A stretch of DNA of 64,000 nucleotides, from positions 1,674,001 through 1,738,000 of the forward strand of contig JANQAC010000001.1 of assembly GCA_024707255.1 (NCBI GenBank), written 5' to 3'. Source of the DNA: Asticcacaulis sp. GTDB taxonomy: Bacteria > Pseudomonadota > Alphaproteobacteria > Caulobacterales > Caulobacteraceae. Below the pieces are notes generated by a model that worked only from the letters and a program-made list of their open reading frames with translations, did no database searches and had not been told where the DNA came from. The position numbers were made by a program, and so were the translations under genes. This document shows positions 51,752 to 61,932 of this stretch, in pieces; position 1 is the first letter of the stretch; the number at the start of each line of letters is the position of its first letter.

Positions 51752-52690
51752 ATGACCCGTCATTTTCTCGATATCTGCGACCTGACCGCCGAAGAGCTGC
51801 GCGCCATCGTCGATGACGCCCACGCCCGCAAGCGCCTGCGCCGTGACTGGCCGAAGGGCAAGCCCGATGCCGACGCGCCGGCGAAGGACCGCGTGCTGGC
51901 CATGATCTTCCAGAAGAACTCGACGCGCACGCGCTTTTCGTTCGATGCCGCCATCCGTCAGCTCGGCGGCCGTGCCATCATCTCGACCTCGAACGACATG
52001 CAACTCGGTCGCGGCGAGCCGATCGAGGATACTGCTAAGGTGCTGTCGCGCATGGTCGATGCCATCATGATCCGCGCCAATGAGCACGATGACGTGGTGC
52101 GCCTCGCCAGGGCCTCCACCGTGCCGGTCATCAATGGCCTGACCAATGCCTCGCACCCTTGCCAGATCATCGCCGATATCCAGACGATCGAGGAGCATCG
52201 CGGCGCCATCGAGGGTAAGACCCTGGCCTGGATCAGCGACGGCAACAATGTCTGCAACAGCCTGATCCATGCGGCGGCGCGTTTCGGCTTTACGCTGAAA
52301 ATCGCCTGCCCGGCGGCCTACAAACCGTCTCAGGCCGCCATGGTCTTTGCCTCAGAATCGCGCGCCCACGTTACGGTCACGCAGGATCCGCAAGAGGCCG
52401 TACGCGGCGCCGATGTCGTGCTGGCCGATACCTGGGTCAGCATGGGCGATCTCGACCATGACGAGCGCCTGGCCGCCTTCCAGCCTTACCAGGTCAATGC
52501 CGACCTGATGAAGCTGGCCAAGGATAATGCCCTCTTCCTGCACTGCCTGCCGGCCCACCGTGGCGAGGAAGTGACCGAGGATGTCATCGACGGTCCGCAA
52601 TCGGTCATTTGGGACGAGGCTGAAAACCGGATACATGCCCAAAAGGCTATTCTCGCCTGGTGTTTTAGCGCGCCATCCTTGGCCGACTAA
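51752..52690 (+). CDS. argF: Ornithine carbamoyltransferase
   Basis: The ATG at 51752, behind AAGGGGGAG, gives 312 residues. The carbamoyl-phosphate site appears in [13 protein letters not shown], followed by [15 protein letters not shown] (after NGLTNAS), the ornithine-site [11 protein letters not shown] and the catalytic [11 protein letters not shown]. It converts ornithine and carbamoyl phosphate to citrulline in the cytoplasm. It is cotranscribed with argD. Confidence 0.95.
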   Translation: MTRHFLDICDLTAEELRAIVDDAHARKRLRRDWPKGKPDADAPAKDRVLAMIFQKNSTRTRFSFDAAIRQLGGRAIISTSNDMQLGRGEPIEDTAKVLSRMVDAIMIRANEHDDVVRLARASTVPVINGLTNASHPCQIIADIQTIEEHRGAIEGKTLAWISDGNNVCNSLIHAAARFGFTLKIACPAAYKPSQAAMVFASESRAHVTVTQDPQEAVRGADVVLADTWVSMGDLDHDERLAAFQPYQVNADLMKLAKDNALFLHCLPAHRGEEVTEDVIDGPQSVIWDEAENRIHAQKAILAWCFSAPSLAD

Positions 52691-52706
52691 TACGCAGTCT
52701 GCGCTA

Positions 52707-52727
52707 GCGGGTACCAAGTGTACCCGC
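52707..52727. terminator. Hairpin after argF
   Basis: GCGGGTAC (52707-52714) and GTACCCGC (52720-52727) form a perfect 8-bp stem with a five-base loop 16 bases after the argF stop. No T-run follows, so it is a weak terminator candidate, placed between the convergent argF and the small membrane-protein gene. Confidence 0.45.
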
Positions 52728-52794
52728 GTCACTTGCCGGCTATTATTCGCCTCAAGGCTGGCGGCTAAAACGGGCCGGCGCTTTAAGGGTGCAA

Positions 52795-53025
52795 TTACGG
52801 ATGCGGGAACTGTTCCGGGGGCTTGGTCTGTATGCCCACCAGGTTCAGCAGATGCACGACCAGCAGCAGGGCGGCCGTAAAGGTCAGCAGCATCAGGAAG
52901 CGCCAGGGCACCATGCGCGGGCCCTTGTTCGGGTCCATCGGCCGGGCGCCGAGATAACCGAACAATGCGGTAAAAAGCCCGCTGACAATCGTGAGAATCA
53001 CGGTAAGGGATAAGGTCAGTTCCAT
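52795..53025 (-). CDS. Small two-helix membrane protein
   Basis: The product is 76 residues from the ATG at 53025 (an in-frame ATG three codons upstream is also possible). Two membrane helices (LTVILTIVSGLFTALFGYLG and FLMLLTFTAALLLVVHLLNLVG) flank a short loop with ARPMDPNKGPRMVPWRF. I recognise no family. It stands alone between argF and podJ, convergent with argF and divergent from podJ. Confidence 0.65.
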   Translation of the reverse strand: MELTLSLTVILTIVSGLFTALFGYLGARPMDPNKGPRMVPWRFLMLLTFTAALLLVVHLLNLVGIQTKPPEQFPHP

Positions 53026-53240
53026 CCGTCGCATATGTCGTGGAACGGCATTTCGGGCAAGGCCGCGGGGCGATTTTATCGCGCATTTCCGCCTGACTGT
53101 GGCATTTCCCGCATCCGGTGACTGGCCTCGCCAGTTTTCCCCAGAAGATTAACGTCCCGCCATATATAGTGGTTAACGAGGTGTTTACACCCCACATAAT
53201 GTTGTCTACGCTCGCTACCTGACGAAGTTAGGGGAATCGC

Positions 53241-56200
53241 ATGAGCGCGAACGCACCGTGGAGTGTGAAGGGTATTGACGCCAGGGCGCGCGAAGTCGCC
53301 AAGGATCTGGCGCGCCGCTCCGGCCTGACCCTCGGCGAATGGCTCAATCAGATGATTCTCGAAGGCGAGGATGTCGGGGCGCTGATCAGCCGCGAAAGCG
53401 ACCGCGCCGAACGCCCTGTATATCGTGACTCTCTATAATGAACCCGAAGCGGGAGGCCGCATGGCCAAGAGACATACAGACGCGCCGCGCAAACCGGCCG
53501 CGCCCTATTCATCCGCCGCTCAGCCGCTCGGTTCGCGTGAAATGAGTTCGCGTGATCTGCGCCGCCGGTCGATCTTTGACGAACGCCCGGCTTATGATGA
53601 CGGTTATGCCGCCGAAGAGGCGCACTATGAGGCTGCCTCAAGCGATCTCAGTCGGGTGGCTCGCGCGCTTGAATCTCTGGGCGCGCGCATGGAAAATTCC
53701 GAAGCGCGTTCGGCCAGCGCCGTGCGCGGTGTCTCCCATGCCGTCGAAACCGTCCTGAGCCGGCTGGAGCGTAATGAGGCCGCGCACGCCGAGGTCCGAG
53801 GGCCGGATCGAAGAGCAGTCCGAAGCGGTTGTGTCGTCGTTTGAACGACTGGCGCGCACCGAGGAAGATCACGGCCTGTTCGCCGAGCGCCTGGAGCAGG
53901 CGGAACGCCTGATCGATGCCCAAGCTGAGCGTCTGGAGGGATTGTCCGGTCATGTGCGTGAAGCACGTGAGCGCGCCGCGAAAATCGAGCAGGAACTGGC
54001 CTCGCCCAAGGTAAACGAAACGGTCCGCGCCGTTGAAGCCACGCTCGGCAAGCTGGCCAACCAGCTTTACGAGGGCGAAGCCCGGACCCGCGACAGCCTG
54101 ACCGGTGTGCGTGAGGATATGGTTGGCCTTTCGCATCGCCTGTCGCAGATGGAGCTGCGTGATCCCGACCGCGCGGCGCAAGGGCTGATCGACAAGGTGG
54201 TGGCGCAACTGGCGCACCGTCTCGATGCCGCCGAAGCCAATACCAGCGGCGCCATCCGCACACTCGAACAGGCGTTCAAGGCGCTTGAAGGCCGCCTAAA
54301 CCAGGTGGAAGCGGGCGGCGATGTCACCGATCCCGAAGCCATGAAGTCCCTGAGCGGGCTGGCGGCCGACCTGTCGCGCCGCGTCGAGGAATCGCGCCAG
54401 GACCTGTTCAGCGCCTTGCAGACCGGCAAGCAGGAAACGATCGAACTGGCGGTCAAGGTTGTGGGTGAGCGCATCGAGCAGTCGGAAAAGCGCTCCGCCG
54501 GCGCGATCGAGCGCATGGGCCAGGACGTGCTGCGCATCGCCGACAATCTCAACCGCCGCATGGCGGGGGTCGAGACCAGCAATCATGACGGCCTGACCCG
54601 CGTCAGCCGTGATGTCCAGCGCATCGCCGATACGGTCGATGGCCGCTTCAACCGCATCGAAGGCAGCCATGCCCAGGCGCTGGAACGTCTCGGCGGCGAG
54701 ATCGCCCGCATTTCCGAACGTTTGACAGGCAAGATGGCCGAATCCGAACGCCGCGCGGCGGAAGTCGTCGGTGCGGTGGGCGAACAGTTCGAACGCCAGC
54801 GCACGGACCTGTCCGATCGTATCCGCGCCAGTGAGGAACGCACAGCGAAACTGCTGGAAGAGACGCGCGCCCGTATCGATTCACGTCTCGCCAAGGTGCA
54901 GACGGAAAGCCTCCTGGCCGAAGCCGAAGCGAAACCGGCTAAGCCGTCTGCCCGTCATGATGATGATATGGATGGCGGGCTGCCCAATCCATTCGCCGCC
55001 ACGCCGCAGGATACGCGGGCGGAGGCCCCGGAACCGACTAAGGGGCCGGCCGAAGAGGAAGCTATCGACCTGACCGGCCGCCTGCTTGATTTCGGCGAGC
55101 CGCAGTTCAAGCCCGATTTCGATCCGTTCGAGGAAGAGGATCTGGAAGCTGACCTGGTAATGAATGCGCCCCTGACGGCCCCTCTGTCGTCTGCCGCACC
55201 GCCGGTCAGGCCGCCGCTGCCAGTCATTGAACCAGTGATGGAAGAGGAAGATGACAGCGACCCGTTCGCCGATATAGAGGTGTCGCGCAAGACGGCGCCG
55301 CGCCAGGCCGTGCATATGGAAAGCATTCCGCAGCAGCCGATGATTCACGCCGAGGTGCCGGCTGAATCTGCGCGCAATCCTTTCGATGATGAGGATGAAA
55401 GCGATTTTGGCGCCGCTCCGGTTTCGGTGTCGACGCGCGATGCCTTGGCGGCGGCGCGGGCGGCGGTGCGCGCCAGCATCGAAGGCAATGAGGACCGCAA
55501 GTCGGGCGGGCTCGGTCTGGGCCTCCTGCGGGCGGGGCCGTCAAAGGCCAAGGGCGTCAAGCCGGAAGCCGCCGCGAAGACCAAGGGCGGCAGCACCTTC
55601 CTGAACGCCGTCAAGGCATCGTCGGTGGCCATGGGCCTGGTTGCGGTCGGCACAGCCGGCTGGGTTGTCGTCAACAAACTGGCCAATGAGCAGAAGGCCC
55701 CCACGCCCATCGCGGCTTCGGCCCTGACGGTCAGTGCGCCGGCGGTTCAGGACCAGCAGGCGCTCAAGACACGTTATGACCTGGCACTGCAAGCCTTGCA
55801 GGCCCGCGATCCGAAATCGGTCGATCTGATGAAGATGGTGGCCAACCAGGGCTATGCACCGGCCCAGTACCAGCTTGGTATCCTCTATAAGGGCGGTACG
55901 CTTGTCACTGCCGACAAGGCCGAGGCGCGCACCTGGATGAAACGCGCGGCCGAAGGCGGCGTGCCTGAAGCCATGAACGAATACGGCTACATGTTCTATA
56001 ACGGTGAAGGCGGCGACCAGGATCGCCCCACGGCGGCGCTGTGGTTCCGCAAGGCGGCGGAACGCGGTGTTGTCGACGGCCAGTATAATCTGGCCCAGCT
56101 CTACCAGAGCGGCAAGGGCGTGCCGCTTAACCCGAGCGAAGCCTACAAGTGGATGAAGATCGCCGCCAATAATGGCGCCGATGGCGCCAAGGCTTACGCC

Positions 56201-56320
56201 GCCGACCTCGGTTCGCAACTGAGCGACGAGCAGCGCGCCCGTGCCGATGATGCCGTGGCGCGGTTCACGCCCATAAGCGACGGCGGCCCGGTGACGGCCG
56301 GTTCGGAATCGGCCGGATAA
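53241..56320 (+). CDS. podJ: PodJ-like polar organising protein with Sel1 repeats, two frameshifts
   Basis: Three consecutive frames join into about 1025 residues if single extra bases are removed near 53425-53436 and at 53796-53797. The N-terminus APWSVKGIDARAREVAKDLA and SGLTLGEWLNQMI is the typical PodJ/SEL1-protein start. A very long coiled-coil region follows, then an acidic proline-rich linker, a single membrane helix near residue 790 (SSVAMGLVAVGTAGWVVV) and three periplasmic Sel1 repeats. In Caulobacter, PodJ organises the new cell pole and pilus and holdfast assembly. The C-terminal peptidoglycan-binding domain of Caulobacter PodJ is not visible. A strong terminator follows. Confidence 0.88.
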
Positions 56321-56346
56321 AACGACTGAGCGATAAATCCTTCAAA

Positions 56347-56377
56347 GGCCGCGCTGTCAAGGCGCGGCCTTTCTTTT
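56347..56377. terminator. Bidirectional terminator after podJ
   Basis: GGCCGCGC (56347-56354) and GCGCGGCC (56362-56369) form an 8-bp GC stem with a seven-base loop, preceded by AAA and followed by TTTCTTTT. It serves podJ and, on the other strand, the converging ankyrin gene, whose stop codon overlaps its T-run. Confidence 0.85.
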
Positions 56378-57377
56378 ACCAGTAACTGCCTGTTTTCAGG
56401 CACTTCTGCCAGTGACTGTTGGCGCGCATCCGGCAGGCCGTATCCGAACACAGGGCGGCGTCGGCCTGGTGCTTCTGGGCGCATTGCCGTTTGTTGGGAT
56501 TATCGCCCGCGGCCTGAACGGACTTGGGCGTGCCCAGCAGGGCCTTCATTTCGGGGGATGTGGCATAGCTGGCGGGATTCTTGCCGAAGGTATCGGTGGC
56601 TGAGAGGCTGGCGCCATGAGCGACGAGGATTTTCGCCATTTCCACCCGGTCGCGTTCAGCGGCGGTGTGCAGAAGTGTCGAGCCGGTATTGTCCTTGTCG
56701 TTCACCCCGACACAGTTCTCGATATAGGCGGTCAGTTCATCCGGATGATTGTACCATATGGCGTCGCGGGCGCGCAGGCGCGCGCGGTTCTGCGGCGTGC
56801 GGCCGTCATTCGTGGTTGCGGTGACTGCGCGCTCGCAATATCCCATCTCGTCCGTGCCCTGATGAGGCCCTTGGTTGGACGCCAGGGCGGTCGCTGGACT
56901 GACCGGCGCGGGCTTCGCCTTTGGCGCTGCGGGCGGTTGCGGCGGCAGGCTGGCGAGATAAGCCTTCATGGTGCTGTCATAGGCATATTGCGCCGGTGTC
57001 TTGCCGGATGTGTTTTTGACATCCAGCCGCGCGCCGTGCGCCAGCAGAATCTTGACCGCGCTAAGCTTGTTGCCGTCGATCGCGGTGTGCAGCAGCGTAT
57101 TGCCGGATGAATCGCGCGAATTGATATCGACGCAGTCTTCCAGGAGCGCGATCAGTTCATCGTCATTGTTTAAAAACACGTCCTCTCGCGCCCGCAGTCG
57201 CGGATCGGTGGCCTGCTTGACCACGCCGTCATTGGGTGTGTTCACGACCGCTTCGCAGGCGCCGCCCTTGGTGTAGGTGGCGGCAATGGCGGCCGGACCG
57301 GACCCGGCGGTAATGGCCCCTACCACCAGGCATCCGGCGAAAAGACCGGTGGCGGCAAATATGGCAAATTTTTTCAT
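56376..57377 (-). CDS. Exported ankyrin-repeat protein with internal duplication
   Basis: The ATG at 57377, behind GGGAGGG, gives 333 residues with a signal peptide (FAIFAATGLFAGCLVVGAI). Two homologous blocks of about 105 residues each contain a cysteine-bearing helix, an ALLEDCVDIN or AYIENCVGVN segment and ankyrin repeats (GNTLLHTAIDGNKLSAVKIL; GSTLLHTAAERDRVEMAKIL). They are joined by a proline-rich linker. The C-terminal tail has four cysteines (CAQKHQADAALCSDTACRM). It probably mediates protein binding in the periplasm, with disulfides. Partners are unknown. Confidence 0.85.
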   Translation of the reverse strand: MKKFAIFAATGLFAGCLVVGAITAGSGPAAIAATYTKGGACEAVVNTPNDGVVKQATDPRLRAREDVFLNNDDELIALLEDCVDINSRDSSGNTLLHTAIDGNKLSAVKILLAHGARLDVKNTSGKTPAQYAYDSTMKAYLASLPPQPPAAPKAKPAPVSPATALASNQGPHQGTDEMGYCERAVTATTNDGRTPQNRARLRARDAIWYNHPDELTAYIENCVGVNDKDNTGSTLLHTAAERDRVEMAKILVAHGASLSATDTFGKNPASYATSPEMKALLGTPKSVQAAGDNPNKRQCAQKHQADAALCSDTACRMRANSHWQKCLKTGSYW

Positions 57378-57582
57378 TCGGTTCCCTCCCTGGCGAAAAC
57401 CTAATATGCGCCTGAAACCTGGTAAAGCCGGCAAACACTTAGCCCGGTAAAATACGGATGGTGCGCGGCTTTTTTCTTCGCGATTCCGTTTATGGCGTCG
57501 CTTTCCGGATGATCTGGATTCTGTTTCACATTTTGTTCCTTTTGATCTTGGCCATGTCCCCGGCGCACGTTAAGCTTTGGCT

Positions 57583-60528
57583 GTGAGTGAAGACGTAACC
57601 CTGAAATCCCCTGAAACGCCTATAGGAACGCCGGTCTGGTGGCGTGACCACGCGCCCAAGGCGGCGCTGGGATATTCGCCGGCGCGCGCCTTTATCGCGG
57701 GGGAGGACGCCCGTGCGCTTTCCGTCAATGAACTGCGGGAACTGTGGGGCCGTGAGCCCCTGATCGTCGCCAATGCCGCCCTGGTCCGGACGCGCCTGTT
57801 CGGCAATCGCCAGCACCGCGAGGCGCGCCATTTCGATGTCCTGGAATTGTTTGCCTTTGTGCGCCCGGCTCAGTTTTGTGCGCCCTCGGTGGCGGGGCTG
57901 GCTCTGGCCTGCGGTTATCCGGAACCCCAGACGCCGGAGGCCCAGGCGCAGGTGTTGTTCGATGTCGTCACCCGCCTGTGTGAAGACCTGAAGGCCGCGC
58001 CGCTCGGCTTCCGGCTGGTGGCGCAATCGGGCGTGCGGCTGATGGAAAAGCAGGGCTGGCCGTGGGCGCCGCTGCTTCAGGCCGTGCTGGATGAAAGCCA
58101 GATACCGGCCGATTACGTCCCGCCGCCGGCGCTCGATGTCTGGACCCTGCTGGAGGAGTGGGAAGACCAGCCGCCCGAAGGCCAGGCGCGCGCCGTTTCG
58201 CTGACCGAAGAGGAGGTCGGTGCGGCGCTGGATGCCAATCTGGCCCGCGCCGGGCTCGATGAACGCCGGCCGGAACAGCGCGAATTTGCCCAGAAGGCCC
58301 GCGATATTTTCGCGCCGAAATTCGTCAAGGACCAGCCCAACATGTTGCTGGCCGAGGCCGGCACCGGGGTCGGCAAGACGCTTGGTTATCTGGCGCCGGC
58401 GCATGCCTGGGCGCGCAAGGCGCAAGGCCAGGTATGGGTCTCGACCTATACCAAGGCCCTGCAGAAGCAGATCTATAACGACACCCGCGCCCTGTTCGAC
58501 AGTCCGCACGAACGCGCCGAACAGGTGGTGGTGCGCAAAGGGCGGGAAAACTATCTCTGCCTGCTCAATTTCCAGGAACGGCTGAACGGCGCGCATAGTC
58601 AGCCGGAAATCATCATGGCCGTGCTGATGGCGCGCTGGGTGCTTTACAGCCGCGATGGTGACATCATGAGCGGCGATTTCCCGACCTGGCTGCCGTCGCT
58701 TTTGCCGCCCACCTCGCCGGCCCATGTTTTCCAGACCCTGACGCCTTCGGCGCTGGTCGATCGACGCGGCGAATGCACCTATGCCGCCTGTCCGCATTAT
58801 CGCGTCTGCTTCATCGAAAAGTCGGTGCGCAAGGCGAAATCGGCCACACTCGTCATCGCCAATCACGCCCTCGTCATGGCGCAGGCGGCCTACGATCTGC
58901 GCGATACGGCGCGGGCTGAAATCGAAGCCGAACTGAACGGCGAGGACATGCAGGACGAGGTGGCGGTGCCCGCCCTGTCGCGGCTGATCTTCGACGAAGG
59001 CCACCATGTCTTCGAGGCAGCGGACTCTGCCTTCGCCACGCGGCTTTCCGGACTGGAGGCCTTTGAGTTGCGGCGCTGGATACGCGGCAATGAAGGCCGG
59101 TCGCGGCGTGGGCGCGGTCTGGAGGCGCGACTGGGCGACCTGCTCTCCGGCGACGAAACCTCGAAACAGGCCATGCAGGAACTGATGCGCGCTGCCGCCG
59201 TCCTGCCGGCGGAAGGTTTTTCCCAGCGCATCACAGTACGCACGCAAAACGGCGGCGGTCTCGATCCGGTGGGGCCGATCGAGGCCCTGCTGGTGGAGGT
59301 CTACCGGCAGATTGATGTCCGACTGGGCGAGGCGCGCCTTCGCTCCCGCTTTTCGCAGGATGCCGATCAGGGCGGCGAATGCGAGGCACATCCCTGTCTG
59401 GAAGGCGTGGCCCACGGCGGCGAAGACCGCGGCGCGCGCCGCCCGGCGGCCATCGAGGTGCCCCTGCTGGCCCTGGTCCGGGCGCTGGAAGATCGCTTAA
59501 GCAGCGGCAAGGAAGATATCGAACCGGCGGACCGTATCCGTATCGAAGGTGCGCTGCGTGGGCTGGAGCGCCGGGCGCGGATGCTGCTGCCGGCGTGGCG
59601 GGCCCTGTTGCAGCAACTGACGCTGGATGATGAACCGACTCCGGAGGGGGCGCAGACAATCGACTGGTTTTCGACCGAGGTGATCCGTGGGCGGGTTGTC
59701 GATGTCTGCCTCAATCGCCATTATGTCGATCCCTCCCTGCCGCTGGCGGACTATGTCCTCAAGCCGGCGCATGGTGTGCTGGTGGCCTCCGCCACCTTGA
59801 GCGACGGCATTAAGGTGGAAGAGGGGGAGAACCGGGACATTTTCGCCCTGGCTCGCCAGCGCACTGGCGCCAATCATCTGGTCATGGGCGCCAAGGCGAT
59901 CCGCGTCGCCTCGCCGTTCGACTATGCCTCGCAGGCGCGTCTGTTTGTCGTCACCGATGTCAGCCGCGAGGACGCCCGCTCGGTGGGAGCGGCCATGCAG
60001 GCCCTGTTCGTGGCGGCGAAGGGTGGCGCGCTGGGGCTTTTCACCGCTATCCGCCGTCTGAAGGCGGTCTATGAGCAGATCAACAAACCGCTCAGCGAGC
60101 AGGGCCTGTCGCTTTATGCCCAGCATGTCGATCCGCTCGATGTCTCCGACCTGATCAGCGTCTTCCGCGCCGAGCATAACTCCTGCCTGTTGGGCACGGA
60201 CGCCATTCGTGACGGCGTCGATGTGCCGGGCCAGGCCCTGCGGTTGATCGCCTTTGACCGCATTCCGTGGCCGCGCCCCGATACCCTGCATCGCGCGCGC
60301 CGCCAGCATTTCGGTCAGAAAATCTATGACGATGCCCTGACGCGCGCCAAGCTGGCCCAGGCGTTCGGCCGCCTGATCCGCCGCAAGGACGACAAGGGCG
60401 TCTTCGTCATGCTCGATTCCGCTGCGCCAACGCGGCTGTTTTCCGGTCTGCCAGAAGGGGTTCTGGTGCAGAGATGTACACTGGCGGAAGCGATTACCGC
60501 GATCGAGATGTTTTTGTATCCGAATTGA
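57583..60528 (+). CDS. DinG/XPD-like ATP-dependent DNA helicase
   Basis: From the GTG at 57583 (a TTG two codons earlier is possible) the product has 981 residues. A ~230-residue N-terminal region of unknown function precedes the helicase core with Walker A LAEAGTGVGKT, four cysteines for an iron-sulfur cluster (in NYLCLL and GECTYAACPHYRVC), the DEGHH box near residue 471, and C-terminal motifs VASATLSDG and AKLAQAFGRLIRRKDD. It is a 5'-3' superfamily 2 helicase of the DinG/YoaA type, acting in replication or repair. The stretch near 59330-59450 reads poorly against expectation. Confidence 0.9.
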   Translation: MSEDVTLKSPETPIGTPVWWRDHAPKAALGYSPARAFIAGEDARALSVNELRELWGREPLIVANAALVRTRLFGNRQHREARHFDVLELFAFVRPAQFCAPSVAGLALACGYPEPQTPEAQAQVLFDVVTRLCEDLKAAPLGFRLVAQSGVRLMEKQGWPWAPLLQAVLDESQIPADYVPPPALDVWTLLEEWEDQPPEGQARAVSLTEEEVGAALDANLARAGLDERRPEQREFAQKARDIFAPKFVKDQPNMLLAEAGTGVGKTLGYLAPAHAWARKAQGQVWVSTYTKALQKQIYNDTRALFDSPHERAEQVVVRKGRENYLCLLNFQERLNGAHSQPEIIMAVLMARWVLYSRDGDIMSGDFPTWLPSLLPPTSPAHVFQTLTPSALVDRRGECTYAACPHYRVCFIEKSVRKAKSATLVIANHALVMAQAAYDLRDTARAEIEAELNGEDMQDEVAVPALSRLIFDEGHHVFEAADSAFATRLSGLEAFELRRWIRGNEGRSRRGRGLEARLGDLLSGDETSKQAMQELMRAAAVLPAEGFSQRITVRTQNGGGLDPVGPIEALLVEVYRQIDVRLGEARLRSRFSQDADQGGECEAHPCLEGVAHGGEDRGARRPAAIEVPLLALVRALEDRLSSGKEDIEPADRIRIEGALRGLERRARMLLPAWRALLQQLTLDDEPTPEGAQTIDWFSTEVIRGRVVDVCLNRHYVDPSLPLADYVLKPAHGVLVASATLSDGIKVEEGENRDIFALARQRTGANHLVMGAKAIRVASPFDYASQARLFVVTDVSREDARSVGAAMQALFVAAKGGALGLFTAIRRLKAVYEQINKPLSEQGLSLYAQHVDPLDVSDLISVFRAEHNSCLLGTDAIRDGVDVPGQALRLIAFDRIPWPRPDTLHRARRQHFGQKIYDDALTRAKLAQAFGRLIRRKDDKGVFVMLDSAAPTRLFSGLPEGVLVQRCTLAEAITAIEMFLYPN

Positions 60529-60579
60529 CTTTGTTCAGGGCGGCGTGTTTGGTTAATGCTCAATCGGTCTTCGCCCGGC

Positions 60580-60690
60580 CCGTTTACGGGGAGGGGGGAC
60601 CATCGCTTGCGATGGTGGGAGGGGCTATTGTCTGTGGAATTGCCCCTTCCGTCATTTCGCTTCGCTCAATGCCACCTTTCCCATAAATGG
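60580..60690. repeat. Dispersed GGGGAGGGGGACC repeat, copy 3
   Basis: GGGGAGGGGGGACC is followed by the perfect stem CATCGC and GCGATG, then GGGAGGGGC and a distal arm GCCACCTTTCCC. This matches the layout at 38935-39030 and the inverted copy at 39941-39996. It fills the gap between the helicase and DUF2125 genes. No coding potential is evident. Confidence 0.65.
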
Positions 60691-60719
60691 GGCAGGCGGG
60701 GTAATCCGAGGACCGCACC

Positions 60720-61838
60720 GTGACAGACGACCTGACCTTACCTGCCAAGCCGCAAAAGAAGGCCAGCCGCTGGGGGCTGTTCGGTCCTGTACTGCTGCTG
60801 GCCCTGATCTGCGCGGCATGGAGCGGCTATTGGTTCTATACCGCCGGGCGCATCCAGGCGCAGATTCTGCAACACCAGAAGGCGCTGATCGCCGCCGGTT
60901 ACCAGGCCAGTTTCGATCCGATCAAGGTCACGGGTTTTCCTTACCGCATGGTCATCGATTTTCACCGCCTGAACATCATCTCGCCAAACGGAAAGGGCTT
61001 TTCCGCACCGACCGTCCGTGCCGAGGCCAATGCCTATGCGCTTGATAACTGGGTAGCGGAAGCGCCCCAGGGGCTGACCCTCTATCGCGGGCGAACCGGC
61101 GGGATCGACCGCGGCAAGGTCTCGGTCATGGGCAACGGCCTGCGGGCCAGCGCCTTCAACCTGTCGAAGCCGGTCCCGACCGTCGCCATTGAAGGCAATG
61201 ACCTGATCCTGGCCGCTTCGGATGCCGGCTATCCCTTGCCGTTCACCACGGCGAAAACGCTTGAGGCGCATTTGCGCCCGACCGCCAATGTGGCCGACAG
61301 CGCCGATTTCATGCTGAATTTCACCGGCGCGCAGGGGCAGCCGAAGAGCCTGGCCGGTGACTTCGGTGCCAGCAAGGCGCTGTCACTGCAGGTCGAGGGC
61401 GCGATCAGCCATGTCTCGACCCTGCGTGACACCGGCGTTTCCAGTGCCTGGGCGGCGAAGGGTGGGCAGGTCTCGGCCTTTCGGCTGAAACTGGTGCAGG
61501 GCGGTCTGGCGCCTTTGCCGACCAATATCTTTACCACGGACTGCAAGGCGGCCAGTGCCGGCGATCTCAATGTCTGCGCCAGCAGCGACCTCCTGACCCC
61601 GGATGCGGCGGGGCGAGTCAATGGCAAGTTGAATATCGAGATGTCGGGCACGTTCAACCCGATCGATGTGCTGGGCGCGCTGAACCTCATTTCTCAGGAA
61701 AACATGACCATTGCCCGGCCTCTGCTCAACATGACCCTGGCGACGCAGGGGGCGCAGAAATTCCCCGTCGAATTTCATAATGGCGGGGCCTATATCGGTC
61801 CCTTGAAAGTTTCAGATGCACCTATACTGCCCTGGTAG
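60720..61838 (+). CDS. DUF2125 family protein
   Basis: A GTG at 60720 starts a 372-residue protein with one N-terminal membrane helix (GLFGPVLLLALICAAWSGYW) and a large, probably periplasmic, beta-rich domain. DUF2125 features include GYQASFDPIKVTGFPYRM and the segment WVAEAPQGLTL. The family is alphaproteobacterial, resembles lipid-transfer AsmA-like folds and has no established function. It lies upstream of the chorismate mutase gene on the same strand. Confidence 0.85.
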   Translation: MTDDLTLPAKPQKKASRWGLFGPVLLLALICAAWSGYWFYTAGRIQAQILQHQKALIAAGYQASFDPIKVTGFPYRMVIDFHRLNIISPNGKGFSAPTVRAEANAYALDNWVAEAPQGLTLYRGRTGGIDRGKVSVMGNGLRASAFNLSKPVPTVAIEGNDLILAASDAGYPLPFTTAKTLEAHLRPTANVADSADFMLNFTGAQGQPKSLAGDFGASKALSLQVEGAISHVSTLRDTGVSSAWAAKGGQVSAFRLKLVQGGLAPLPTNIFTTDCKAASAGDLNVCASSDLLTPDAAGRVNGKLNIEMSGTFNPIDVLGALNLISQENMTIARPLLNMTLATQGAQKFPVEFHNGGAYIGPLKVSDAPILPW

Positions 61839-61932
61839 GCTTTTATACTGACTTTTTGCCAAACAAGACTTGTGGTGTAGGTGGTGGAAGCCTAAAGTCA
61901 GGGCTTCCTGTCGCCTAATAGGATGTGGTTTA

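Noticed and set aside
52352..53197. 281-codon open frame opposite the end of argF
   Set aside because: It runs antisense through argF and in another frame through the small membrane-protein gene, and shows no domain motifs.
57526..59415. 629-codon open frame on the minus strand opposite the helicase
   Set aside because: It is an antisense shadow of a gene with clear Walker A, iron-sulfur and DEGH motifs; its own translation shows no recognisable family.
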